This document shows positions 22,639 through 31,100 of a DNA stretch of 44,195 nt, in pieces. The position numbers were made by a program, and so were the translations under genes. Position 1 is the stretch's first letter. Each line of letters starts with the position of its first letter. The DNA is from COMBO-56-21 sp038852315 (GTDB taxonomy: Archaea; Thermoplasmatota; Thermoplasmata; UBA10834), in NCBI GenBank assembly GCA_038852315.1, contig JAWCKF010000013.1, positions 1-44,195 on the forward strand, read 5' to 3'. The notes beneath the pieces are model-generated. The model ran no database searches, was not told where the DNA came from, and saw only the letters and a program-made list of their open reading frames with translations.

Positions 22639-23640
22639 ATGGCTGGAATATCGGTCGGGCTCAACTGTCCGGCGTGCGGAGGCGCGATAAGCGTCGAGGA
22701 GGGAGAGAACACCGTCCTCTGCCAATACTGCAGCTCCACGCTCTACATCGAGGGCGACCAGGGCGTCCACACCATCGCCTTTAGGCAGAAGCAGCTCAGG
22801 GATGCCGCGATCAACGCAACGCAGGGCTGGTGGCGGAAGGGCCTCAAGGCGAGGGACCTGAAGACCGTCGGCAAGATCACTGAGGCCTATCCGATATACC
22901 TGCCGTTCTGGCGGGCGACCACGAGGGTCGCTGGCTGGATATGCGGATATGAGGAACGGAAGATAAGGGACCAGCAGGGCAGAGTGGTCAGGACGGAGCG
23001 CATACCAAAGGAGGTGATGGTGCTCCAGGACTACGTGTGGTCTGAGATCGCGTGCGATCCCGGCGATCTCGGCATCAGGAGCGTCCAGAACTTCATGGGC
23101 GAGACCGGGTTCACGGACTTCGAGAGCATCCCGACCTTCGAGGCGACGACCAGCAAGGACGATGCTGCGAAGAGGGCCGCCGAGGACGCCCGCGCCAGAG
23201 CGAGGGCGAGCGCACGTGTGCCGAACGTCACTTTCGAGAAGCTGCATGTGCTGCCGAAGTCGCTGACGATGGTGTACTACCCGATCTGGGTCGTGAGATA
23301 CAGCTACAGGGACAGGATGTACATGAACACGGTCGACGCCGTTACGGGGAAGGTGCTCTCCGGACGCGCCCCCGGCGACCCGCTCTATCAGAGCCTATCC
23401 GTGACGGGCGGCACCTTCCTCGGGGGCGTGGCGGCCGCTGCGGGCATCATATTCTCCGGAGGCGACTACAGGATAGCCCTCGTCGGCGTGGGACTCGGAC
23501 TCGTGATACTGTTCGTGGCTTACAGGTTCTTCAGACACGGCTCGGAGATAGTCGAGGGACAGTTCAGGGAGAAGAAGTCCTTGGCCTCGGCGGTCAAGCA
23601 GCTCCAGGACGTGGGCAGGCAGCTGGAGGTGTTGAGATGA
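22639..23640 (+). CDS. Zinc-ribbon membrane protein B of the SPFH cluster
   Basis: A 333-residue protein with an N-terminal zinc ribbon (CPACGGAISVEEGENTVLCQYC), then WWRKGLKARDLKTVGKITEA and YPIYLPFWRATTRVAGWICG, a charged helical insert rich in Ala and Arg (AAKRAAEDARARARASARV), and VYYPIWVVRYSYRDRMYMNT with VDAVTGKV. Two membrane helices lie at about 255-300, and a helical tail ends the protein. It resembles the preceding gene product in order of motifs. ATG 22639 is chosen with GAGGAGG eight bases before; GTG 22633 is also possible. The stop overlaps the next start (ATGA at 23637-23640). Confidence 0.75.
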   Translation: MAGISVGLNCPACGGAISVEEGENTVLCQYCSSTLYIEGDQGVHTIAFRQKQLRDAAINATQGWWRKGLKARDLKTVGKITEAYPIYLPFWRATTRVAGWICGYEERKIRDQQGRVVRTERIPKEVMVLQDYVWSEIACDPGDLGIRSVQNFMGETGFTDFESIPTFEATTSKDDAAKRAAEDARARARASARVPNVTFEKLHVLPKSLTMVYYPIWVVRYSYRDRMYMNTVDAVTGKVLSGRAPGDPLYQSLSVTGGTFLGGVAAAAGIIFSGGDYRIALVGVGLGLVILFVAYRFFRHGSEIVEGQFREKKSLASAVKQLQDVGRQLEVLR

Positions 23641-24227
23641 GGGTCATCCAGGTCAAGTGTCCGTCGTGCAACGGCCCGATATACATGAAGCAGAAGGACA
23701 GCCTGTTCTACTGCGAGAAGTGCAACGTGATGCACACCCGAGAAACGGGGACGCCGGAGCGCGTGGACTTCGAGATCGCGGACTTCGGCCCGAACGCCGC
23801 GGGCGAGAGGGTCTACATGCCGTTCTGGAGGGTGTACGCCTACCTGCTGGTTCGTTCCAAGAGCGTCGAGGGTGGCACCCTGTTCAAGCTGATGCAGCTG
23901 CTCAAGGGCGGGAGCGACAGCGGCAACGTGTTCATCTACGTGCCCGCGTCGGAGATGGACATCGGGAGCTTCAAGAGGCTGGCGACACAGATGACGCTGT
24001 CGAACCCGAGGTACGCGACGAAGCTCAACTTCGGCGGCGTCCCGAGGTTGCCCACCACGATGACCAGGAAGGACGCGATCGAGCTCGCCGACTTCGTCGT
24101 CGTGACGATGGAGGCCGAGCAGCCCGGCGTGCTCCAGAGGCTCGACTACACGCTCACCGTGAACGATACCAAGATGGTGTATCTGCCGTTCGTGAGGAGC
24201 GCGCAGGGCCTCGTGCCCGCGTTCTGA
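23637..24227 (+). CDS. Zinc-ribbon protein C of the SPFH cluster (no membrane anchor)
   Basis: A 196-residue protein starting MRVIQVKCPSCNGPIYMKQK, with the second knuckle CEKCNVMH. It contains two copies of the aromatic motif shared by the two preceding proteins: VYMPFWRVYAYLLVRS and, near the C-terminus, KMVYLPFVRSAQGLVPAF. No membrane helix is visible, unlike the paralogues upstream. The ATG overlaps the stop of gene B, so all three ribbons are probably made from one mRNA. It might be a soluble partner that docks to the anchored proteins. Function is unknown. Confidence 0.72.
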   Translation: MRVIQVKCPSCNGPIYMKQKDSLFYCEKCNVMHTRETGTPERVDFEIADFGPNAAGERVYMPFWRVYAYLLVRSKSVEGGTLFKLMQLLKGGSDSGNVFIYVPASEMDIGSFKRLATQMTLSNPRYATKLNFGGVPRLPTTMTRKDAIELADFVVVTMEAEQPGVLQRLDYTLTVNDTKMVYLPFVRSAQGLVPAF

Positions 24228-24233
24228 CCCGCC

Positions 24234-24956
24234 TCACCTGACAGCCTTCGACTTCCTCTTCGCCAGGAAGTCCTGGACTATGCGACCGTGGTCGAACGCC
24301 AGCTTGGGAAGTCTGTCCAGGGGCACCCATTCCGCTCCTTCGGCGTCGTCACCCGCTCTCGCCGTGCCCGAGACCGGCTGGAGGTGGTACACAGCGGTCA
24401 CTACGTGCCCTCTGGGGTCGCGGTCTGGGGCGGAGTAAATGCCCACGAGGTCGACAATCGAAGTCTTGACGCCGGTCTCCTCCAGCACCTCTCGGACAAC
24501 GCAATCCTCCAGCTTCTCGTTGTAGTCGAGGAAACCCCCTGGTAGCGCGTGCAACCCCTTGAACGGCTCCTTACCCCGTCTTATGAGGAGTATCTCGTTC
24601 CCCCTCGTGACTATGCCGTCGGCCGTCACGGAGGGCCTCTTCCACTCGTGCTCGAACTGGCTCAGGAGCGACGCGACCTTGTTCTCGTACTCCCTGAGGA
24701 TCTCCTCGCCGAACGGCGTCAACCTGGTCACGCCGCCGCTCCTGCCGCCCCTCACGGATTCGACGACCTTCCCGCCGGCGCTCTGGGCGATCCTATGCAC
24801 CACACCCCACGCGTGTCTGTAGGACATGCCCATCTCCTCCGCGGCTTTGGCTAGCGAGCCCGTCTCCTTGATCTTCCTCAGGAGCTTCGCCCGGCCTTCG
24901 CTCACGACGAACTTCCCCTCGCGCTCGAGCCAGATACGAAGCTTCAGCTCGTACAT
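24234..24956 (-). CDS. ModE-like winged helix fused to a Nudix hydrolase
   Basis: A 240-residue two-domain protein. Residues 1-100 have the ModE N-terminal winged-helix pattern (GRAKLLRKIKETGSLAKAAE, MSYRHAWGVVHRI, GGRSGGVTRLTPFGEEIL). Residues 110-235 form a Nudix domain with an intact box, G141-x5-E147-x7-R155-E156-x2-E159-E160 (GGFLDYNEKLEDCVVREVLE then ETGV). This could be a ligand-sensing regulator analogous to NrtR, but with the DNA-binding domain at the N-terminus rather than the C-terminus. ATG 24956 is preferred, with AGGAGG eight bases upstream; ATG 24977 is an alternative. It converges on the zinc-ribbon operon and diverges from the ASCH-like gene. Confidence 0.85.
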   Translation of the reverse strand: MYELKLRIWLEREGKFVVSEGRAKLLRKIKETGSLAKAAEEMGMSYRHAWGVVHRIAQSAGGKVVESVRGGRSGGVTRLTPFGEEILREYENKVASLLSQFEHEWKRPSVTADGIVTRGNEILLIRRGKEPFKGLHALPGGFLDYNEKLEDCVVREVLEETGVKTSIVDLVGIYSAPDRDPRGHVVTAVYHLQPVSGTARAGDDAEGAEWVPLDRLPKLAFDHGRIVQDFLAKRKSKAVR

Positions 24957-25074
24957 GTGATGAGCCTCCTGGGTCATCGGCCAGCGGCCGAAAAAGCTTT
25001 CCCATCTCCAGCGAAGGCGTTCGTGCAAAGGGATTAAGTAAGCGCGGGCGTTCTGTCATCCGAGGACTAATAGG

Positions 25075-25407
25075 ATGAGAGAGAGGGTGATGCGGTTCTC
25101 GCAGGACTGGAGGAAGCTGGACGACCGCGTGTTCACGACCATAAGGCTGCACAAGACGGACCCCAAGTACGTGCCCGGACAGGAGGTCCTGTGCCAAGGC
25201 CCGACGAAGAGGCTGAGGGCCAGGGTGCTCTTCGCTTGCGATTGGAGGCTGGGCGACATCCCCCTCAGCTTCCTGGAGTACGACCTCGAGGCGAAGCCGG
25301 GGGAGAAGCGTCAAGACCTCCTGAACAAGCTGAGCAAGCTCTATGGATGGCTGGACCCGCCGGAGGACAGCGACAGGGTCACGATATACCTTCTCGAGAG
25401 GATTTGA
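25075..25407 (+). CDS. Small ASCH/PUA-like protein
   Basis: A 110-residue soluble protein. The pattern of strands, with FTTIRLHKTDPKYVPGQEVL near the N-terminus (the T-x-R plus Y-x-x-G-Q of ASCH-like domains), RARVLFACDWRLGDIPLSFL in the middle and SDRVTIYLLERI at the end, is suggestive of the ASCH branch of the PUA superfamily, which binds RNA or modified bases. This is a weak recognition. ATG 25075 is used; ATG 25090 with GGGTG before it is an alternative. A TATA-like ATTAAGTA lies at 25033-25040. It diverges from the ModE-Nudix gene and converges on hutU. Confidence 0.55.
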   Translation: MRERVMRFSQDWRKLDDRVFTTIRLHKTDPKYVPGQEVLCQGPTKRLRARVLFACDWRLGDIPLSFLEYDLEAKPGEKRQDLLNKLSKLYGWLDPPEDSDRVTIYLLERI

Positions 25408-25413
25408 GGCCAC

Positions 25414-27054
25414 TCACCTCAGCATGGGTATCTTGACGCCTTTCTTCTTGGCTATCCTGACTGCTTCAGGATATCCCGCGTCCGCGTGCCTGAGTATGCC
25501 CATCCCGGGGTCCACTGTCAGCACCCGCTCGATCTTCTCCTCGGCCTCCCTCGTGCCGTCAGCGACGACCAGCAGGCCGGCGTGAGTCGAGTAGCCTATA
25601 CCCACGCCACCGCCGTTGTGTATGGCGACGAGGTCGGCGCCAGCGGCTGTGTTGATGAGGGCGTTCAGCATCGGCCAGTCGGCTATGGCGTCGCTGCCGT
25701 CCCGCATCCCCTCGGTCTCCCTGTTGGGGGACGCCACCGACCCGCAGTCCAGATGGTCCCTCGTGATCACTATGGGCCCGCTCAGCTCTCCCGTTCCGAC
25801 CATCGTGTTTATGATCTTCCCGAACCTGGCCCTCTCTCCGTAGCCGAGCCAGCACACCCTCGCGGGAAGCCCCTCGAACGGGACCTTCTTCTCCGCCAGC
25901 CTGATCCAGTTTACGAGCTGTCTGTTGTCCTTGAACTCCCTCATGACGACCCTGTCAGTCTTGATGATGTCCTGCGGGTCGCCCGAGACGGCGACCCATC
26001 TGAACGGGCCCCTGCCCTCGCAGAACATGGGCCTTATGTACAGCGGCACGAACCCCTGGAACGCGAACGCGTCTTTAACGCCGGCTTTCACGGCCTGCGC
26101 CCTTATGTTGTTGCCGTAGTCGAACACGACCGAGCCGCGCGCCATGAACTCCAGCATCGCCCTCACATGGATGCCTATGCTCTCGATCGCCCGGCGTCTG
26201 TACTCGTCCGGATTCGCCTTTCTCAGGGCCGCAGCCTCGCGCACATCGAGCCCGCGCGGGATGTAGCCGCCGAGCTCGTCATGGGCCGATGTCTGGTCGG
26301 TCACGACATCCGGCACGATCCCCATCTCGACAAGCCTGGGATGGGTGTCCGCGCAGTTCCCGAGGAGGCCTATCGACAGCGCCTTCCTCCGCCTCTTGGC
26401 CTCGAGGGCCATGTCGACTGCTTTCTCGAGGTCTTCGACCATCCTGTCGCAGTAGCCTGCCTTGACCCGGCGCCTGATCCTTGCCTCGTCGACCTCGACC
26501 GCGAGGCAGACGCCGCCGTTCATCGTGACGGCGAGCGGCTGAGCGCCTCCCATGCCCCCCAAGCCGCCCGTGAGCACCAGCCTGCCTTTGAGCGACCCGC
26601 CGAAGTTGCTCCTCGCGCAGGCGGCGAAGGTCTCGTATGTGCCCTGGAGTATGCCCTGCGTGCCTATGTATGCCCATCCTCCAGCTGTCATCTGGCCGAA
26701 CATGATGAGCCCCTTCGCCTCGAGCTCGTGGAAGACCTCCCATGTAGACCATCTGGGCACCAGATGCGCGTTGGCCGTGAGCACTCGCGGCGCGAGCTTC
26801 GTGGTCCTGAAGACGCCGACAGGTTTGCCGGACTGGATCAGCAGGGTCTCGTCGTCCTCGAGCTCCTGGAGCGCCTTCACGATGGCGTGATAGCATTCCC
26901 AATCGCGCGCCGCCTTGCCCGTCCCGCCGTATACTATGAGCTCCTCTGGCTTCTCTGCGTTCTCCAGGTTGTTCTGGAGCATCCTCAGGATGGCCTCCTG
27001 CCGCCATCCCTTGCACACGAGCCTCCTTCCGCGACGCGCCCGTATCTTCCTCAT
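25414..27054 (-). CDS. hutU: Urocanate hydratase (HutU)
   Basis: A 546-residue NAD-dependent enzyme that hydrates urocanate to imidazolone propionate in histidine degradation. Typical segments are NNLENAEKPEELIVYGGTGK near residue 40, FGQMTAGGWAYIGTQGILQG, the glycine-rich LTGGLGGMGGAQPLAVTMNG, the WLGYGERARFG segment with the tightly bound NAD pocket, RDHLDCGSVASPNRETE and HNGGGVGIGYS. Length is standard. ATG 27054 is preferred over TTG 27072 because GAGGAGG is just before it. No hutH, hutI or formiminotransferase gene is adjacent, so the pathway must be completed elsewhere. Confidence 0.97.
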   Translation of the reverse strand: MRKIRARRGRRLVCKGWRQEAILRMLQNNLENAEKPEELIVYGGTGKAARDWECYHAIVKALQELEDDETLLIQSGKPVGVFRTTKLAPRVLTANAHLVPRWSTWEVFHELEAKGLIMFGQMTAGGWAYIGTQGILQGTYETFAACARSNFGGSLKGRLVLTGGLGGMGGAQPLAVTMNGGVCLAVEVDEARIRRRVKAGYCDRMVEDLEKAVDMALEAKRRRKALSIGLLGNCADTHPRLVEMGIVPDVVTDQTSAHDELGGYIPRGLDVREAAALRKANPDEYRRRAIESIGIHVRAMLEFMARGSVVFDYGNNIRAQAVKAGVKDAFAFQGFVPLYIRPMFCEGRGPFRWVAVSGDPQDIIKTDRVVMREFKDNRQLVNWIRLAEKKVPFEGLPARVCWLGYGERARFGKIINTMVGTGELSGPIVITRDHLDCGSVASPNRETEGMRDGSDAIADWPMLNALINTAAGADLVAIHNGGGVGIGYSTHAGLLVVADGTREAEEKIERVLTVDPGMGILRHADAGYPEAVRIAKKKGVKIPMLR

Positions 27055-27119
27055 GCCGCCCTCCTCAGACAAAGATGGGTGGCGCGATATGAGTCTTTTT
27101 CTGCGCGGGCGCCGAGAGG

Positions 27120-27127
27120 CTTTATCA
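27120..27127 (+). promoter_or_regulatory. TATA-like box for the NOG1 gene
   Basis: CTTTATCA is centred about 26 bp before 27150, four bases upstream of the ATG at 27154, which implies an almost leaderless message. Confidence 0.45.
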
Positions 27128-27153
27128 GGCCCGAGTTGATACGGCCTGGACAG

Positions 27154-28116
27154 ATGTTCGACATCCCTACCGTGCTATCAGCAGACGAGCTCCTGGACAA
27201 GGCCTTCAAGCGCGCCTCGAAGGCCGACTACGAGGGCCGGACGAGGCTCGAGACCGTCAGGGAGATCAACATTGCGAAGCTCAAGTCGGTGAGCGACACG
27301 ATAGTGACTGCCATGGGAAGATATGTCAAGGCGTTCCCGAGCGTCGAGAGGCTCAGTCCGTTCTATGCCGCCCTCGTCGATGTATCCGTGGGCAAGGACA
27401 AGCTGAAGAGGTCCTTGGGCGCCATGGACTGGTGCAGGGGCAACGTCGCGCGTGTCGCAAAGGCCGCGGTGAGGGAGGTGGCTGGCGCCGGCTCGATATC
27501 CAGGATCGACGATGTGCGCAGGGCGGCATACGGAAGGATCTCCTCTTTCGTCAAGCAGGTCGACGAAGAGCTGAGGTTCCTCGCCTCCGCCAGGGACGTG
27601 ATGCGCAGGTTCCCCGCAGTGAACCCGGAACTGCCAACGATAGTCATCGCCGGCGCTCCGAACGTCGGCAAGAGCCTCCTGGTCGGCAGGATATCGAGCG
27701 CGAAACCCAGAGTGGCAGAGTACCCGTTCACGACACAGGAGATCTCCGTGGGCGTGTTCGAGAGGAGGTACCGCAAGTACCAGGTGATAGACACGCCTGG
27801 GCTGCTGGACCGAGAGCTGACCGAGAGGAACCCCATCGAGCTGCGCGCCGTGCTCGCGCTGAGGCATCTCGCCAATGTCATAGTGTTCATGTACGACCCC
27901 ACCGAGACGTGCGGGTACGAGATGCGCGCCCAGGAGCACATACTCGAGACGATAAAACGGGAGTTCGCCTCTGTGCCCGTCATCGAGGTAGAGAACAAGG
28001 TCGATGTGCTGGACACAGGGTCGCCGAGGCTGAAGATCTCCGCGGCCACGGGAAAAGGAGTGAAGGCGCTGGTGGACAGGGCGGTCGCCCTCTGTTCCTC
28101 TGAAAAAGGCTTATAG
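27154..28116 (+). CDS. NOG1-type GTPase, ribosome biogenesis
   Basis: A 320-residue archaeal NOG1 homologue, half the size of eukaryotic NOG1 as is normal for archaea. Residues 1-150 are the helical NOG1 N-terminal domain (RETVREINIAK-like TVREINIAKLKSVSDTI, SPFYAALVDVSVGKDKLK). The GTPase domain has G1 GAPNVGKS (167-174), G3 DTPGLLD (213-219), G4 NKVD (281-284) and a G5-like SAATGKG. It probably acts in large-subunit maturation, as its yeast counterpart does. ATG 27154 is supported by the TATA-like box upstream; the long open frame before it is the antisense of hutU. Confidence 0.93.
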   Translation: MFDIPTVLSADELLDKAFKRASKADYEGRTRLETVREINIAKLKSVSDTIVTAMGRYVKAFPSVERLSPFYAALVDVSVGKDKLKRSLGAMDWCRGNVARVAKAAVREVAGAGSISRIDDVRRAAYGRISSFVKQVDEELRFLASARDVMRRFPAVNPELPTIVIAGAPNVGKSLLVGRISSAKPRVAEYPFTTQEISVGVFERRYRKYQVIDTPGLLDRELTERNPIELRAVLALRHLANVIVFMYDPTETCGYEMRAQEHILETIKREFASVPVIEVENKVDVLDTGSPRLKISAATGKGVKALVDRAVALCSSEKGL

Positions 28117-28178
28117 TCAAAGGGCTCGATTAGCTCCCGGGATCGCACAGCAGGGCCCGCACGGAAGGATGGGAGCTG

Positions 28179-31100
28179 ATGTTCTCCCTGCGGGCCTCTT
28201 CGGGGGAAGGCATGAGCGGAGTTGTGTGCAGCGATTCGATGAAGGAGTACTTCAGCTCGCTCCAGGCGCAGGTCGACCGGGCATATGAGGTGGCGAGACG
28301 GGCGAGGATGAGGGGGCTGGATCCCGAGCTGGACGTGGAGATCCCCCAGGCCCAGGACCTGGCTGCAAGGGTGGAGAAGCTCCTGTCCGATTGGGAGGTC
28401 GAGGGCGTCGCCGAGAGGATACGTGAGCTCGGGAAGGGTCACGACAGGGAAGAGGTATCCCTCATGATCGCGAAGGAGTACGCCAAGATGCCTGCGCGCT
28501 CCCGCGAGTTCGCGATCGAGCGCGCCATCAGGCTGGGGCTGGCGGTCCTGACGGAGGGGATACTGGTGGCCCCGCTGGAGGGTATAGCCGGCGTCTCGAT
28601 AGGCAAGAACTCGGACGGGTCGGAGTACCTGACCGTGTACTACGCCGGCCCCATCAGGTCGGCCGGCGGCACGGGTCAGGCCATGAGCGTGTTGATAGCG
28701 GATGTCGTCCGGCGGGAGCTGGGTCTGGGAAGGTACGTGCCCACCAACGGCGAGGTCCAGAGGTTCAAGGAGGAGATCCCGCTCTACAAGTCATGCCAGC
28801 ATCTTCAGTACACCCCGACGAACGAGGAGATCGAGATGATAGCCCGGAACGTCCCCGTGTGCATCGACGGCGAGGGGACGGAGGACGCCGAGATCCAGGG
28901 CTTCAGGGATCTCCCTAGGATATCCACGAACCGCGTCAGGGGAGGCGCGTGCCTGGTGGTGGCCGAGGGCCTGTGCCTCAAGGCCCCGAAGGTGCAGAAG
29001 CACGTAAAGCGCCTGGGCATAGACGGCTGGGGTTTCATCGACCAGTTCCTCGCACTCAAGAAGAAAGGCGTAGAGGACGCTAGCTCCGAGATATCCCCCA
29101 GCACGAAGTTCCTCAGGGACATGCTCGCGGGCCGGCCGGTGCTTTCGTATCCTTCGAGGCCGGGCGGGTTCAGGCTCAGGTACGGCCGCACGCGCGCGAC
29201 GGGCCTCGCGGCTATCGCGATGAACCCCGCGACGATGATGATCCTGGACGAGTTCGTGGCCATCGGCACCCAGGTGAAGATCGAGCGCCCGGGAAAGGCG
29301 GGCGCAGTAACCACATGCGACAGCATCGAGGGCCCGATGGTCGTGCTCGACAACGGAGACTTCGTCCAGGTGAACGACCCGAAGACGGCCTCGTCGCTCA
29401 GGGGGAGGGTGAGGGAGATCGTCGATGTCGGGGAACTGCTGGTACCCTACGGCGAGTTCGTCGAGAACAACCACCTCCTGATGCCCGCCGGATACTGCCT
29501 CGAGTGGCACAGGGAGGAACTGCTGGACAGGCTCGGCTCCCTCCCGGAAGACTGGGAGAGCCCGACTTGGGAGCGCGCGCTCGAGATGAGCCTGAAGCAC
29601 AGGGTGCCTCTGCACCCGAAGTACAACCTGTTCTGGTCCGACATCACCCCAGAGGAGCTCCTGAGGCTGCGGGAGTTCGTGCTCATGCGAGGAGAGCTGG
29701 CAGGAGACAACCTCCTCGTCCCCGCTGAGGACGGTGTCGTTGGCCTGCTTCACAAGCTCGGAGCCCTCTACACGCGCGACGGTCAACGCTGCGTGCTGTC
29801 TGAGACCGCGAAGCCGCTCATGCTCGGCCTCGGACTGGCCGTCTCTGATGGAAGGCTCGTCCCGAAGACGGAGGCGGCGCCTCAGGGGAAGACAACGCTG
29901 GAGATCGTGTCCGCCCTCGCGGGCGTCGAGATCAGGCCGAGAGCCGTGACGAGGATAGGCGCGAGGGTCGCGAGGCCGGAGAAGGCGAGGGAGAGGAAGA
30001 TGAAGCCCCCGCCCCACGCGCTGTTCCCAGTCGGGCAGGACGGCGGCCCGCAGCGCCTGGTCTATCAGGCTGCAGAGGTGGGCGTCATCAAGGTCGAGCT
30101 GGGCGTGCGCGAGTGCCCGATCTGCGGCGCGAAGGGGTTCATGTGCAGGTGCGCCTGCGGGGCGCACACAGTCACCACGGGCACGGTCGAGCTCCAGGAA
30201 GTCCCCATCTCAACCATGCTCCAGGACGCCCTCGAACGCCTCAAGGAGAAGCGGCCGCCAGAGATAAAGGGCGTCCAGGGCATGATCTCCGTCAGCAGGA
30301 CGCCCGAGGCGCTCGAGAAAGGGATACTCCGCGCGAAGCACGACGTGTTCGTGTTCAAGGACGGCACGATACGCGTCGACGCGACGGATGTGCCGCTCAC
30401 GCACTTCAGGCCGGCCGAGGTGGGCATAGACGTCGAGACGGCGAGGAGGTTGGGATACACCAGGGACTTCATGGGGAGGGAGCTCACCTCGCCCGACCAG
30501 CTGCTCGAGCTCCGCGTGCAGGACGTCGTGATCCCTGATTCGTGTGTGGACTATCTCATACGCACCTCCAGGTTCATCGACGATCTGCTCGTAAGATGCT
30601 ACGGGCTCGAGCCGTTCTACCGCATCGAGCGCCGCGAGGACCTGATAGGCCATCTCGTGGTCGGGCTGGCACCTCACACGTCGGGCGGCGTGCTGGCCCG
30701 CATCATAGGCTTCACCGAGGCCCATGCGGGGTTCGCACACCCGTTCTTCCACGCGGCCAAGCGGAGGAACTGCGACGGCGACGAGGACTCGATCATATTG
30801 CTCATGGACTGCCTCGTGAACTTCTCAAGGTCTTTCCTCCCCGAGAAGAGGGGCGGGCTCATGGACGCCCCTCTGGTCCTCACGACGATGCTCGATCCGA
30901 ACGAGATAGACAAGGAGGCCCACAACATGGATGTGGGCTCGAGGTACCCCCTCGAGTTCTACAGGGCGACCCAGAGGTACGCCCACCCGAAGGAGGTCGA
31001 GGCTCTGATGGATCTGGTATCATCTAGGATAGGCACGGTGCTGCAGTACGAGGGGATGGGCTTCACGCACCACACCTCGGACATCTCCAACGGCCCCACC

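Noticed and set aside
25486..27153. Long open frame in phase with NOG1 extending over hutU on the other strand
   Set aside because: It is the antisense of hutU, rich in Arg, His, Pro and Leu with no family pattern. The NOG1 family start and a TATA-like box lie at 27154.
28791..30167. 458-codon open frame opposite polC
   Set aside because: Antisense shadow; no protein-like hydrophobic or motif pattern.
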